Shown here piece after piece: positions 7,673-16,394 of a stretch of DNA of 64,000 nt (its first letter is position 1; each line of letters opens with the position of its first letter). The notes beneath the pieces were generated by a model. The model made no database searches, was not told the origin of the DNA, and worked only from the letters and a program-made list of their open reading frames with translations. The position numbers and the translations under genes were made by a program. Origin of the DNA: an uncultured Brachyspira sp. (GTDB taxonomy: Bacteria; Spirochaetota; Brachyspiria; Brachyspirales; Brachyspiraceae); assembly GCF_910578695.1 (NCBI RefSeq), contig NZ_CAJTQJ010000006.1:17428-81427 (forward strand). Direction: 5' to 3'.

Positions 7673-8557
7673 ATGAAAATAATTATAAAAAAAATTAAAA
7701 CAAAAAATGTGATAACAAAATCCAATCTGCCTGTATGTGATTTTTCCGTAAACACTTATATAGGCTGTACCCATTCCTGCAAATATTGTTATGCTTCATT
7801 TATGAAACGCTTTACAAAACATAATGAAATGTGGGGAGAGTTTATAGATGTGAAAATTTGGGATAAAATCAAAAAAACAAAAAAATATGCTGGAAAAGAA
7901 CTGTTTGTCGGTTCTGTGACAGATCCGTACAACCCGCAGGAAGAAATTTATGAGCGTACAAGAACATTACTGACTGAACTGCAAGGAAGCGGTGTAAAAC
8001 TTTCAATCGCTACAAAGTCCGATTTGATTTTACGGGATTTAGACATAATCAAAACATTTCCCAATGCACGCATTTCTTTCTCTATCAATACGCTTGATAA
8101 AACATTCAAAAATGATATGGATAAGGCAGTATCTATTGATCGCAGACTTGCAGCAATGAAAAAGTTTTATAAAGCAGGCATTCGTACCATCTGTTTTATC
8201 TCTCCGATTTTTCCCGGTATTACCGATGTCAAGGCTATTATAGAATGTGTAAAGAATCAATGCAATTTAATATGGCTTGAAAATTTAAATCTGCGTGGGG
8301 AATACAAGGCTGTAATTATGGATTATATCAAAGAGAAATACCCTGCTCTTATGCCGATGTATTATGAAATATATAACAGAGATAACCGCATCTATTGGGA
8401 AGCTCTCGACATAGAACTAAAAGAGTATGCAGCCGAAATTGGTCTTGATTATGTGACTAATGATGACAGCATAAACCATCCATTTGATGATTTGCCTGTT
8501 ATTGTTAATTATTTCTATCATAGCAAAATCAAGAAATCCGCAGTAAAAATACAGTAA
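7673..8557 (+). CDS. Radical SAM protein, mobile pair B / SplB-like
   Basis: 294 residues. The 4Fe-4S/SAM motif CxxxCxxC is GCTHSCKYCY with Cys32, Cys36 and Cys39, after a NLPVCDFSVNTYIG lead-in. Downstream VGSVTDPYNPQEE and SIATKSDLILRD fit the spore-photoproduct-lyase-related branch that NCBI names radical SAM mobile pair protein B (recognised from memory). The usual second radical SAM gene of that pair is absent and a nitroreductase occupies the operon instead. The nucleotide composition is visibly less AT-rich than the neighbours, a sign of transfer. Confidence 0.82.
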   Translation: MKIIIKKIKTKNVITKSNLPVCDFSVNTYIGCTHSCKYCYASFMKRFTKHNEMWGEFIDVKIWDKIKKTKKYAGKELFVGSVTDPYNPQEEIYERTRTLLTELQGSGVKLSIATKSDLILRDLDIIKTFPNARISFSINTLDKTFKNDMDKAVSIDRRLAAMKKFYKAGIRTICFISPIFPGITDVKAIIECVKNQCNLIWLENLNLRGEYKAVIMDYIKEKYPALMPMYYEIYNRDNRIYWEALDIELKEYAAEIGLDYVTNDDSINHPFDDLPVIVNYFYHSKIKKSAVKIQ

Positions 8558-8790
8558 TAATATCTAAATACTTGAAAATAGAAAATATAAAAAGAGTAAT
8601 TATGCATCATATATATAATAACAGCTTTAAGATTATAGCATTACAGATGAATAATAATAAATTTTCAAAGATGTTATTAGAATATAAATATAGATATAAA
8701 AATAGAAAAGCATATACATATTCATTATACAGTTAATAACCTGCAGTTTTTATTTTTATATAAGGCAGCAGCAGTTTTTTTAATATATAA

Positions 8791-9537
8791 TTATTTCCCG
8801 TCTTTATATTCTCTTATAATTCCCCTAACTCTTATTGTAAGCCCATATACTTTTTGTTCGGCTATAATAACATCTAAAGGTACTTGATTATATTTATCTT
8901 TAGCAATCAAAGCATCAGTGCCGTATTTATCTTTTTCATAAACTCTTATAGTGGGAAGTTTATCTTTTTGTAATTTAGTTTTTAAATCCTCTCCGTTTTC
9001 TATTGTAAATCTTATATCTTTTTTTATATTTTTTCCTTCAAGCCAATTAACTTTAAATGTGCCTATATTCTTATCAACAAAACGCATAAAAAATACAAGC
9101 GATAAAGCATCAAAAGCCATACCTTGAAATTCTATTTTTTCATCAACTGTTCTCTTATCATTAAATAGATAATAATTATTATAAAAAGTTAAGGATTCCT
9201 TATTAGTCCAATCTCCTTCTGAAGTATCTTTTTTCAAAATAATAGGCTTAAAATCATTTGTAGAAACCCAAGCTTCAAATATATCGCTTACTTTATAAAC
9301 CCAATTAGCAGCTCCAGTAGTATAAACATGGGCATATAAATGATAAGCAGGTATGCCGTTTACATTACTTATAGAAAGAACCTTAGCTTCAAGTATTCCT
9401 ACTTTTCCGCTTATATTAAACTCAGGAACCTGAGCTAAAACATCATATTTTATATATTCTCCTACTTTGAATGTCTGATTATATCCGAAAATAATATTCG
9501 ATATAAATAGAGTAATTATAAAAACATATTTATTCAT
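8791..9537 (-). CDS. DUF3108 domain protein, exported
   Basis: 248 residues with a signal peptide at 1-18 (FIITLFISNIIFGYN) and then a DUF3108 beta-rich domain (FKVGEYIKYDVLAQV..; ..VSDIFEAWVSTNDFKPI). The family is periplasmic and of unknown function, possibly lipid- or sugar-binding. AAGGAG precedes the ATG. It is divergent from the EamA gene. The 233-bp gap on its 3' side, after the radical SAM gene, holds only AT-rich sequence with no recognisable feature. Confidence 0.8.
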   Translation of the reverse strand: MNKYVFIITLFISNIIFGYNQTFKVGEYIKYDVLAQVPEFNISGKVGILEAKVLSISNVNGIPAYHLYAHVYTTGAANWVYKVSDIFEAWVSTNDFKPIILKKDTSEGDWTNKESLTFYNNYYLFNDKRTVDEKIEFQGMAFDALSLVFFMRFVDKNIGTFKVNWLEGKNIKKDIRFTIENGEDLKTKLQKDKLPTIRVYEKDKYGTDALIAKDKYNQVPLDVIIAEQKVYGLTIRVRGIIREYKDGK

Positions 9538-9600
9538 AGCTAAAATAATCTCCTTATATTAAATTATCCGCTATATTATATATACTTAAAAAATTAAGTT

Positions 9601-9629
9601 TTGTCAATAAAATAATTTTGAATTATAAT
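9601..9629 (+). promoter_or_regulatory. Promoter upstream of the EamA transporter
   Basis: TTGTCA (9601-9606), 17-bp spacer, TATAAT (9624-9629). It would give a 5' leader of roughly 135 nt. Confidence 0.5.
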
Positions 9630-9771
9630 TTAAACAATGAATAGAAGTACATTAAATCTAATCAAAATCTGTGCTGGCATACCTTTTTAAAATTTAATAG
9701 TTTGTAAGTTTTTATCTTGCAATAGTATTTTTTTAATATATTATATTGCAATTATTTTGAGGTTTAATTTT

Positions 9772-10641
9772 ATGGCTGTATTTTTATTTATAGGAGTTAT
9801 GGCATTATCTGCTTCTGCGATATTTGTAAAGCTGGCTGACGCCCCTTCATCTATAATAGCTTTTTACAGAATATTTATCTCATTTTTATTTATATCAGTA
9901 ATAACTGTATCAAGAAAATCTGCAAGAAAAGAAATTAAATCTCTTACTAAAAAAGAAATAATACTTTCTATTATATCAGGCTTTTCACTTGCTTTGCATT
10001 ATTTTTTATGGTTTCAGTCTTTAAATCTTACATCCGTAGCAAGCTCTGCTGTAATAGTAACATTGCAGCCCTTATTTGTTTTTATAGCAGGACATTTTTT
10101 TTTCAAAGAAAAATATAGTAAAATTGCTATACTTGGATTTATCATAGCTGTTATGGGTTCTGTAATAATAGGTTTAGGAGATTTTCAAATAAGCTCAAAA
10201 GCATTGATTGGAGATTTTCTGGCTTTTATATCTGCAGGACTTATAAGCATATATTTTATTATAGGACAGTATGCAAGAAAAAGATTATCAGCTTTAACTT
10301 GGATTAGCTTAACTTATTTTAGTGCATTTATATTTTTAGGAATTTTATCTTATACTATGGGTATAAGTTTTATAGGATATTCATTAAATACTTGGATTAA
10401 TATATTAGCAATCACATTTATATCTACTATGCTCGGACAGGTAATATTTACTTGGCTTTTAAAATATTTTTCTGCTTCTATTATATCTATGGCTATATTA
10501 GGCGAAGCAGCAGGTACATGCATATTAGGTTATTTTATTTTGCATGAAACTATAAGTTTTAAGCAGTTTGCAGGTATTTCTTTTATATTAACAGGTATAG
10601 GATTATTCTTATATGAAAATAAAAAAAATATTTCTAATTAA
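9772..10641 (+). CDS. EamA/DMT-family transporter
   Basis: 289 residues and about ten membrane spans in two EamA repeats (first ALSASAIFVKLA..; second DFLAFISAGLISIYFIIGQ). Drug/metabolite transporters export amino acids, nucleosides or other small molecules; the substrate cannot be read here. An upstream TTG at 9757 is in frame, but GAGG (9759-9762) fits the ATG at 9772. It is followed after 20 bp by the AAA+ gene. Confidence 0.88.
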   Translation: MAVFLFIGVMALSASAIFVKLADAPSSIIAFYRIFISFLFISVITVSRKSARKEIKSLTKKEIILSIISGFSLALHYFLWFQSLNLTSVASSAVIVTLQPLFVFIAGHFFFKEKYSKIAILGFIIAVMGSVIIGLGDFQISSKALIGDFLAFISAGLISIYFIIGQYARKRLSALTWISLTYFSAFIFLGILSYTMGISFIGYSLNTWINILAITFISTMLGQVIFTWLLKYFSASIISMAILGEAAGTCILGYFILHETISFKQFAGISFILTGIGLFLYENKKNISN

Positions 10642-10661
10642 TTTAAAAAAATGGAGTTTTT

Positions 10662-11786
10662 ATGACAGCAAAAAAAGACAATAATATCAGCAAAGAAGAA
10701 AATATTCATCAAAAACCTTTAATGGAGGAACTTTATAAAGATGAACTTGAAGCATTAAAAGAAGAAGATAAAAATAATAAGCCTAAAAATTGGCAGTTAT
10801 CTCCTCAGTCTGTAAGGGATTTTATATTAGGCGGTAAATTAAAAGACGGTACAGTTATAAATAAAAAATTCTACGGCGATGATGCTCTAGTTGAAAGGGC
10901 AATTATCACTTTGGCAGGAAACAGAGGATTAATGCTTGTAGGAGAGCCTGGCACCGCTAAAACTATGCTTAGCGAATTATTATCAGCAGCAATAAGCGGA
11001 AATAGTACAGTAACAATACAGGGAACAGCTGGAACAAATGAGGATAATATAAAATATTCTTGGAATTATGCTATGCTTTTTGCTAAAGGTCCTGTAGAAG
11101 AAGCATTAATACCATCGCCCGTTTATATAGGAATGAATAAAGGAATAATAACAAGGTTTGAAGAGATAACAAGATGTCCTCTCGAAATACAAGATTCTCT
11201 TATAAGTATATTGAGCGATAAAATAATGAATATACCTGAACAAAACAGAGTATTGTTTGCAAATACAGGCTTTAATATCATAGCTACTGCCAATACAAGA
11301 GATAAAGGAATTAATGAGATGAGCAGTGCTTTGAAAAGAAGATTCAATTTTGAAACTGTAGAACCTATAAAAAATCCTAAACTTGAAAGCGAAATTATAA
11401 CTAATCAATGCCAAACATTATTAGAACTTTCTGATATAGATATTGATATAGATTATGATGTTGTCGATGTGCTTGCTGTTACATTCAATGAGCTTAGAAG
11501 CGGTAAAAGTTTTGAAAATGCCAAGATACAGGAATTAAACTCTGTTATGAGTACAGCTGAAGCGGTATCTGTTTATTATCAGTCTGCACTTCATTCATAT
11601 TATTACGGAGATAAAAATATAAAAATGTCAACTGTAGTTGAAAATTTGATTGGAAGCGTGGCTAAAGAAAATAAAGATGATCTGCCTAAATTAAAAAATT
11701 ATTTTAATAATTCTGTAAAAATAAAATCTGGGAAATTAGGCAGACGCTGGAAAGAATATTATGAAAGCCGAAATCTTATTAAATAA
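10662..11786 (+). CDS. MoxR-type AAA+ ATPase
   Basis: 374 residues. After a charged N-terminal ~45 residues comes an AAA+ core: Walker A GEPGTAKT (94-101), a Walker B-like ITRFEEITRC, sensor 1 in IIATANTRD, and an arginine-finger region ALKRRFNFETV. MoxR ATPases act as chaperones for metal or complex insertion, usually with a VWA-domain partner next door; none is present here. Ribosome site GGAG at 5-7 nt. It may be cotranscribed with the EamA gene. Confidence 0.85.
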   Translation: MTAKKDNNISKEENIHQKPLMEELYKDELEALKEEDKNNKPKNWQLSPQSVRDFILGGKLKDGTVINKKFYGDDALVERAIITLAGNRGLMLVGEPGTAKTMLSELLSAAISGNSTVTIQGTAGTNEDNIKYSWNYAMLFAKGPVEEALIPSPVYIGMNKGIITRFEEITRCPLEIQDSLISILSDKIMNIPEQNRVLFANTGFNIIATANTRDKGINEMSSALKRRFNFETVEPIKNPKLESEIITNQCQTLLELSDIDIDIDYDVVDVLAVTFNELRSGKSFENAKIQELNSVMSTAEAVSVYYQSALHSYYYGDKNIKMSTVVENLIGSVAKENKDDLPKLKNYFNNSVKIKSGKLGRRWKEYYESRNLIK

Positions 11787-12008
11787 GGATTTTAAGCACT
11801 AAAAATCTAATTATAAAAATTGCGAATGTACAGCAAATTTGTCAAAGCTAGAAATTGTATGCATGCAATTTTTAAAAGTAAATTTTTTATGATAAAATCA
11901 TTTATTATATTGCTGTAACTTTTTTTAATATTATTTAAATCAAAATATTTTTATTAAATATTTTTTTGATATGCTAATATATATGATAGAAATATTGTGT
12001 TTTAGAAT

Positions 12009-12095
12009 AATAAAAAACTTGTGAGTGCCTGACATTCGCAGAATGGCAGGGATTATGCCGATATCGGCCGCAGAGCGACGAACAAGTTTTTTATT
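12009..12095. repeat. Palindromic element family A, long copy (reverse orientation)
   Basis: Arms AATAAAAAACTTGT (12009-12022) and ACAAGTTTTTTATT (12082-12095) are perfect. It contains the ATTCGCAGAAT core plus an inner perfect palindrome GCCGATATCGGC (12057-12068). The parts found separately in the copies at 887-954 and 1068-1137 are all present, so this is the most complete copy in the window. Confidence 0.8.
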
Positions 12096-12215
12096 AGTAA
12101 ATAAAGAAATAGAAAAGTTATAATAATATTTTGCTTTGGAATTATTGAATTAAATAAAATTTTTTTAAAGCTATAATAAAAACTAATAATTTTTTAAACA
12201 CTAGAAAGCTAAATA

Positions 12216-12276
12216 TAAAAATTATGGGCGTCTGACATTGTTAAGAATGGCAGAGTATCAAAGCTCATAATTTTTA
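12216..12276. repeat. Palindromic element family A, variant arms (reverse orientation)
   Basis: Arms TAAAAATTATG and CATAATTTTTA with the core TCTGACATTGTTAAGAATGG. It is the reverse of the variant at 992-1052. Confidence 0.7.
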
Positions 12277-12366
12277 TCGGCAATAATAAATATTCTATAC
12301 TATCAATTTTTTTTAAACTATATTATATTAAAAAGCATAAAAACATTAATTAAAGGAAGTATTTAT

Positions 12367-13767
12367 ATGGGAACTTATATAGTAATTAACATTATAGTAT
12401 TGCTTATGCTAATTAATTTATTGTATTTTATGCAAAAGAAACATATTAATTTTACTATTAGAGTATTATTAGCTTTAATTTTAGGATTAGTTTTAGGCTT
12501 TGTACTTAGAACAATTTATTCAGACAATATGGAAATAGTAAATCAAAGTATAGTTTGGTATAATATAGTAGGAAATGGTTATGTAAAACTTTTACAGATG
12601 TTGGTAATGCCTTTAATTTTTGTTTCTATAACTATGGCACTTCTTAATATCAAGGGAAGCAATACTAATTTGGGTAAAATGACTATGATAATAATAGGGA
12701 TATTAATGATAACTACAGCAATATCTGCTTTAGTAGGTTTTTTAACAGCTAAAGGTTTCGGATTAGATGCTTCTAAACTTCAATCTATAGTAGGAGATAT
12801 ATCAAAAGGAGCTTCGTCTTATGAAGGGAGATTAGCCGAATTTTCTTCAAGACCTGTTCCTCAGCAATTATTAGATATTATACCTACAAATCCGTTTGCA
12901 GCTTTGGCTGGTATGGGAGGTTCTCCTACACTTTCTGTCGTTTTCTTTTCTGCTTTGATAGGTGCTGCAGCTTTGGGAATAAGAAAGAAAAAGCCTGAAG
13001 TTTTTGATTTCTTTTTAAAAATTATGCAGTCTTTACATGATATTATAATGAAAATAGTAGCTTTTGTAATGAAATTAACGCCTTACGGAGTATTAGCTCT
13101 TATGGCTAAATTTATGGCTTCCAGCGATTTGAATGCTTTTGCTCAATTAGGACAATTTCTTATTGCATCTTATATTGCTATAATAATTATGCTTGCAGTT
13201 CATAGTATAATACTTGTAATATTCGGTTATAATCCTATAAAGTATTATACTAAGGCTTTTACTCCTTTAGCATTTGCATTTTCTTCAAGAACTAGTGCAG
13301 GTACTTTGCCTTTAACTATATCTGCATTAAAAGATAAAATGGGTATATCAGAAGGCGTATCTAATTTATCAGCCTCATTAGCCGTAACTATAGGACAAAA
13401 CGGATGTGCTGGTATTTATCCTGCTATGGTTGTCGCTATGATAGCCCCTGCTTTGGGTATTAATCCTCTTGAACCTTCTTTTTTAATAAAGTCTGTAATT
13501 ATAATTGCTATAGGAAGTTTCGGTATTGCAGGAGTAGGCGGCGGAGCTACTAATGCAGCTTTAATAACTCTTTCTGCTTTGGGCTTTCCTGTAGGATTAG
13601 TTGCTATACTTTTAGGAATAGAGCCTCTTATTGATATGGGAAGAACTATGCTTAATGTTAATGACGGTATGATTACTGCAGCAGCTACTGCTAAAATATG
13701 TAAAGAAGTTGATATGGGTAAATTTAATTCTAGCGGCACTATTTCAAATGAGGAAGAATATATTTAG
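12367..13767 (+). CDS. tcyP: L-cystine transporter, TcyP-type symporter
   Basis: 466 residues of the dicarboxylate/amino acid:cation symporter fold, 8 or more membrane spans. Length and sequence fit TcyP (463 residues in Bacillus). Signature regions include VKLLQMLVMPLIFVSI, AFSSRTSAGTLPLTI and GVGGGATNAALITLSALG, ending in the DMGRTMLNVNDG substrate/cation site. It imports cystine. AAAGGAAG precedes the ATG. It converges on a CoA-disulfide reductase gene through a shared terminator, which suggests a thiol-redox grouping. Confidence 0.9.
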   Translation: MGTYIVINIIVLLMLINLLYFMQKKHINFTIRVLLALILGLVLGFVLRTIYSDNMEIVNQSIVWYNIVGNGYVKLLQMLVMPLIFVSITMALLNIKGSNTNLGKMTMIIIGILMITTAISALVGFLTAKGFGLDASKLQSIVGDISKGASSYEGRLAEFSSRPVPQQLLDIIPTNPFAALAGMGGSPTLSVVFFSALIGAAALGIRKKKPEVFDFFLKIMQSLHDIIMKIVAFVMKLTPYGVLALMAKFMASSDLNAFAQLGQFLIASYIAIIIMLAVHSIILVIFGYNPIKYYTKAFTPLAFAFSSRTSAGTLPLTISALKDKMGISEGVSNLSASLAVTIGQNGCAGIYPAMVVAMIAPALGINPLEPSFLIKSVIIIAIGSFGIAGVGGGATNAALITLSALGFPVGLVAILLGIEPLIDMGRTMLNVNDGMITAAATAKICKEVDMGKFNSSGTISNEEEYI

Positions 13768-13776
13768 AAATATATA

Positions 13777-13812
13777 AAAAAGCATTATCTAATAAAAATA
13801 GATAATGCTTTT
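13777..13812. terminator. Bidirectional terminator between tcyP and the CoA-disulfide reductase gene
   Basis: Arms AAAGCATTATCTA and TAGATAATGCTTT pair perfectly around a short A-rich loop. A-runs and T-runs on the two sides make it work in both directions. Confidence 0.85.
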
Positions 13813-13821
13813 AATATTTAA

Positions 13822-15162
13822 TTATTTTGCGGCATTTCCAGCAACATTCAAAGCGTCCCAAGTTCTGGCAAAAGGCGGAGCATAGCATAAATCAAGCATT
13901 CCAAGTTCATCTACTGTAATGCCTGCATATATGCAAGCTGCTATAACATCAATTCTTAATACAGCACCTCTTTTTCCCAATATCTGCCCTCCTATTATCT
14001 TTCTGCTGTCAGCCGTATATACTAATTTTATATGTAAATCCTGATAGTCCGGATAATAATGCGTATGATCTAAATCTTTTATGCTAACAGTTTTATAATT
14101 GATATTTCTTTTTTTGGCTTCTTCTTCTGTTATTCCAGTGCGTGCTGCTTCAAGCTCAAATGCAAGTATGCATGCACTAGTTAGACTTCCTGCAAACTTT
14201 TCATTTCCTCCAAGCAAATTAGCTGCTGTCATTCTTCCGAGTTTATTTGCACCTGTAGCAAGGGCAGCATAATTTTGTGTATCTAAAACTTTATCATAAA
14301 TACTAGCACAGTCTCCTGCAGCATATATTGAATCTATACTAGTCTTTCCTTCTCTATCAACTAATATAGCACCATTATCCATTAATTTAATTCCTGCATC
14401 TTTTGCTAAATCGCTGTTAGGCTTAACTCCTACGGCAACAACAACATAATCAGCATCATATTTTCCTTTATCTGTAATCACAGCCTTAACATTATTATTA
14501 TTATCAGCTTCTAATGACTGTACTTTTTCATTAAGACGCAAATCAGCATTTTCTTTTATATGCTCTATAATTATATCAGAAAATTCTTTATCGAATTTAT
14601 TTCCAAATACTCTTTCAGATCGTTGTATTATAGTAACATTCTTTCCAATATGTTTTAAAACATGAGCCGCCTCAATAGATATAAATCCTGCACCTAATAC
14701 AATAACATTTTTTATATTTGCATCTTTCATTTTCTCTTTCATATTAAGAGCGTCATTAAACTCTTTTAAAGTAGATACATTTCCTATATTAATATTTGGT
14801 ATATTAGGTATTATAGATTTTGCTCCTGTAGCTATTAGAAGCGAATCATAATTATCTTCAAACTCTCTATTATTAATAATATCTTTAACTAATACTTTTT
14901 TATTTTTAGAATCTATTTTTAAAACCTCATGTTTTACTTTCAAATCTATTCCAGACTTTATAATAGTTTCAGCAGTTCTAGCTATCATAGTATTAGGATT
15001 ATCATAAAAATTTCCCACATAATAAGGCATACCGCATGCCCCCCAAGATACGATATCAGTTTTTTCATAAACTGTTATAACAGCTTCTTTATCTAATCTT
15101 CTGGCTTTAGCAGCAGCACTCATTCCAGCAGCTACACCGCCTATTATTATAACTTTTTTCAT
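13822..15162 (-). CDS. CoA-disulfide reductase / NADH oxidase-type flavoprotein
   Basis: 446 residues. FAD site IIGGVAAGMSAAAKARR at 6-22; single redox Cys43 in VSWGACGMPYYVG, the CoA-disulfide reductase pattern rather than a CxxxxC pair; NAD site VIVLGAGFISIEAAHVL; second FAD block IYAAGDCA; C-terminal dimerisation domain ending LCYAPPFA. It should reduce CoA disulfide, or O2, using NAD(P)H. The N-terminus does not match the NADH oxidase (nox) sequence I recall for Brachyspira, so this is a different paralogue. Strong AAGGAG before the ATG. Confidence 0.88.
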   Translation of the reverse strand: MKKVIIIGGVAAGMSAAAKARRLDKEAVITVYEKTDIVSWGACGMPYYVGNFYDNPNTMIARTAETIIKSGIDLKVKHEVLKIDSKNKKVLVKDIINNREFEDNYDSLLIATGAKSIIPNIPNINIGNVSTLKEFNDALNMKEKMKDANIKNVIVLGAGFISIEAAHVLKHIGKNVTIIQRSERVFGNKFDKEFSDIIIEHIKENADLRLNEKVQSLEADNNNNVKAVITDKGKYDADYVVVAVGVKPNSDLAKDAGIKLMDNGAILVDREGKTSIDSIYAAGDCASIYDKVLDTQNYAALATGANKLGRMTAANLLGGNEKFAGSLTSACILAFELEAARTGITEEEAKKRNINYKTVSIKDLDHTHYYPDYQDLHIKLVYTADSRKIIGGQILGKRGAVLRIDVIAACIYAGITVDELGMLDLCYAPPFARTWDALNVAGNAAK

Positions 15163-15627
15163 TTTAAACTCCTTTTATATAAATAAATAATATATTTTTA
15201 TCAACTTTTATTTGATTCTATATTATATTTATTTTAAATTTAAAGCTATAAATAAGTATAATATAATAGAGAAGCAGATTTTAAAATAGTATAAAAAAAA
15301 TTCATATATAGTAAAAATAAAATTTTAATAATCGATAATAAATAATTTTTATTTAATAAAAAAAAGAATAATTATTAACATAAAATTTTTTTCTAGTCAT
15401 AAATTTTATTATTATGCTCGCCGACGAAATTAACCTATAATAAGTAAATCACCTTTGGCGAATTATCCCATACGGGGCTGGCTTAGGCTCGCTTTTTTAT
15501 TATTACTAATATTAATATACTAATTATGTTATTAACTTTTAAATAGATAAACGAGCAGCTAATAACTTTAGTTATTAGCTAATTTAAAGCGAGTTTATAT
15601 AGCTAGCAACAATAATAAATTATCATT
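15163..15627. other. Intergenic region with a GC-rich island and a family C repeat
   Basis: No gene was seen. The first ~240 bp are featureless AT-rich DNA. About 15415-15500 is conspicuously GC-richer (GCTCGCCGACGAA .. CCCATACGGGGCTGGC) with GCGAGC-type words at both ends on the complementary strand; I could not identify it. 15547-15614 is a family C repeat lying 13 bp past the lspA stop codon. Confidence 0.6.
15547..15614 (-). repeat. Family C palindromic element after lspA
   Basis: This is the reverse of the copies after aspS, with the hairpin AGCTAATAACT/AGTTATTAGCT intact and one extra TA in the outer arm. The ~20 bp leading into it (ATAATTTATTATTGTTGC read on the minus strand) are also shared with the aspS copy. 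Confidence 0.85.
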
Positions 15628-16197
15628 TTATTTACTGATATTTTCTTCGCTGTCAATATTCTTATTTTTATCAAAATCTTCTTTAAATAAAAATACTCCC
15701 GCAGCAATAATACATATACCTATAGTAATGGAAGCATCAGCTATATTATAATTATAAGGAAATCTTATAGTTTCATTAAATCCCATACTAATAAAATCTG
15801 TAACATATCCTCTCATAATTCTATCAGCCAAATTTCCCATAGCACCGCCAAAAACCATAGTAAAGCCTATCATAGATAATTTTTGCTTTTTTACATTAAT
15901 AGAAATCATTATAAAAAATACTATAATCATAGAAAAAAATACAACAACTTTTAATAATCCAGGTATTATATGCTGAATAGCTTCCGGCACATTATTTAAA
16001 AAACCGAATGATACACCGTAATTTCTTGTATAAATAAATATTAAAATATTTCCTATTATTTTTTTAATAATTATTTCCTGAAGATATTTATCTACAAAAT
16101 ATTTAGATATAGCATCAGCCATAAAAATTAATATCGATATTAAAAAATATATTTTCTTTAACTTTATTTCTTCTATAATGTTAGATAATTTCATCAT
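15628..16197 (-). CDS. lspA: Lipoprotein signal peptidase (signal peptidase II)
   Basis: 189 residues and four membrane spans. It removes signal peptides from prolipoproteins after lipidation of the lipobox Cys. Conserved family blocks are TRNYGVSFG (58-65), GNLADRIMRGYVTDFIS (121-137) and NIADASI (151-157), which contain the active-site aspartates. There is a short polar C-tail. The many ISC-lipobox lipoproteins in this window are its expected substrates. The stop codon abuts a family C palindrome. Confidence 0.93.
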   Translation of the reverse strand: MMKLSNIIEEIKLKKIYFLISILIFMADAISKYFVDKYLQEIIIKKIIGNILIFIYTRNYGVSFGFLNNVPEAIQHIIPGLLKVVVFFSMIIVFFIMISINVKKQKLSMIGFTMVFGGAMGNLADRIMRGYVTDFISMGFNETIRFPYNYNIADASITIGICIIAAGVFLFKEDFDKNKNIDSEENISK

Positions 16198-16334
16198 ATT
16201 CTATTTTTTATCTCTTATTATTTTTTTATATTTTAAATAAATAAAAAGCTTTCGTTTTAAAAAATAATAATAATTTATATTTCTAAAAATTACAAGCTAT
16301 TTTTAATATAAGCTTTTTATAATTATTTAAAACA

Positions 16335-16364
16335 TTTACTTTTTTTTATAATTTATGTTATAAT
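16335..16364 (+). promoter_or_regulatory. Promoter for the heptose kinase gene
   Basis: TTTACT (16335-16340), 18-bp spacer, TATAAT (16359-16364), 31 bp before the ATG. Confidence 0.5.
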
Positions 16365-16394
16365 TCAAAAAATAAATAAATTGTTAGGAATTAT

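Larger units (their letters stand above)
11787..12366. repeat. Repeat-rich intergenic region with three palindromes
   Basis: No gene was seen in 580 bp. A hairpin AAAAATTGC (11815-11823)/GCAATTTTT (11865-11873) follows the AAA+ gene and resembles the arms of the array at 60397-60846. Family A copies follow at 12009-12095 and 12216-12276. AACACTAGAAAGCTAAATAT at about 12198-12217 is the reverse of a stretch at about 1230-1249. Confidence 0.7.

Noticed and set aside
13822..15162. The Brachyspira nox (NADH oxidase) typing gene
   Set aside because: The N-terminus and single-Cys SWGACG motif fit CoA-disulfide reductase better than the nox sequence I recall.
15415..15500. tRNA gene in the GC-rich island
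   Set aside because: No TTCGA/TTCAA loop word with matching arms, and no acceptor stem.
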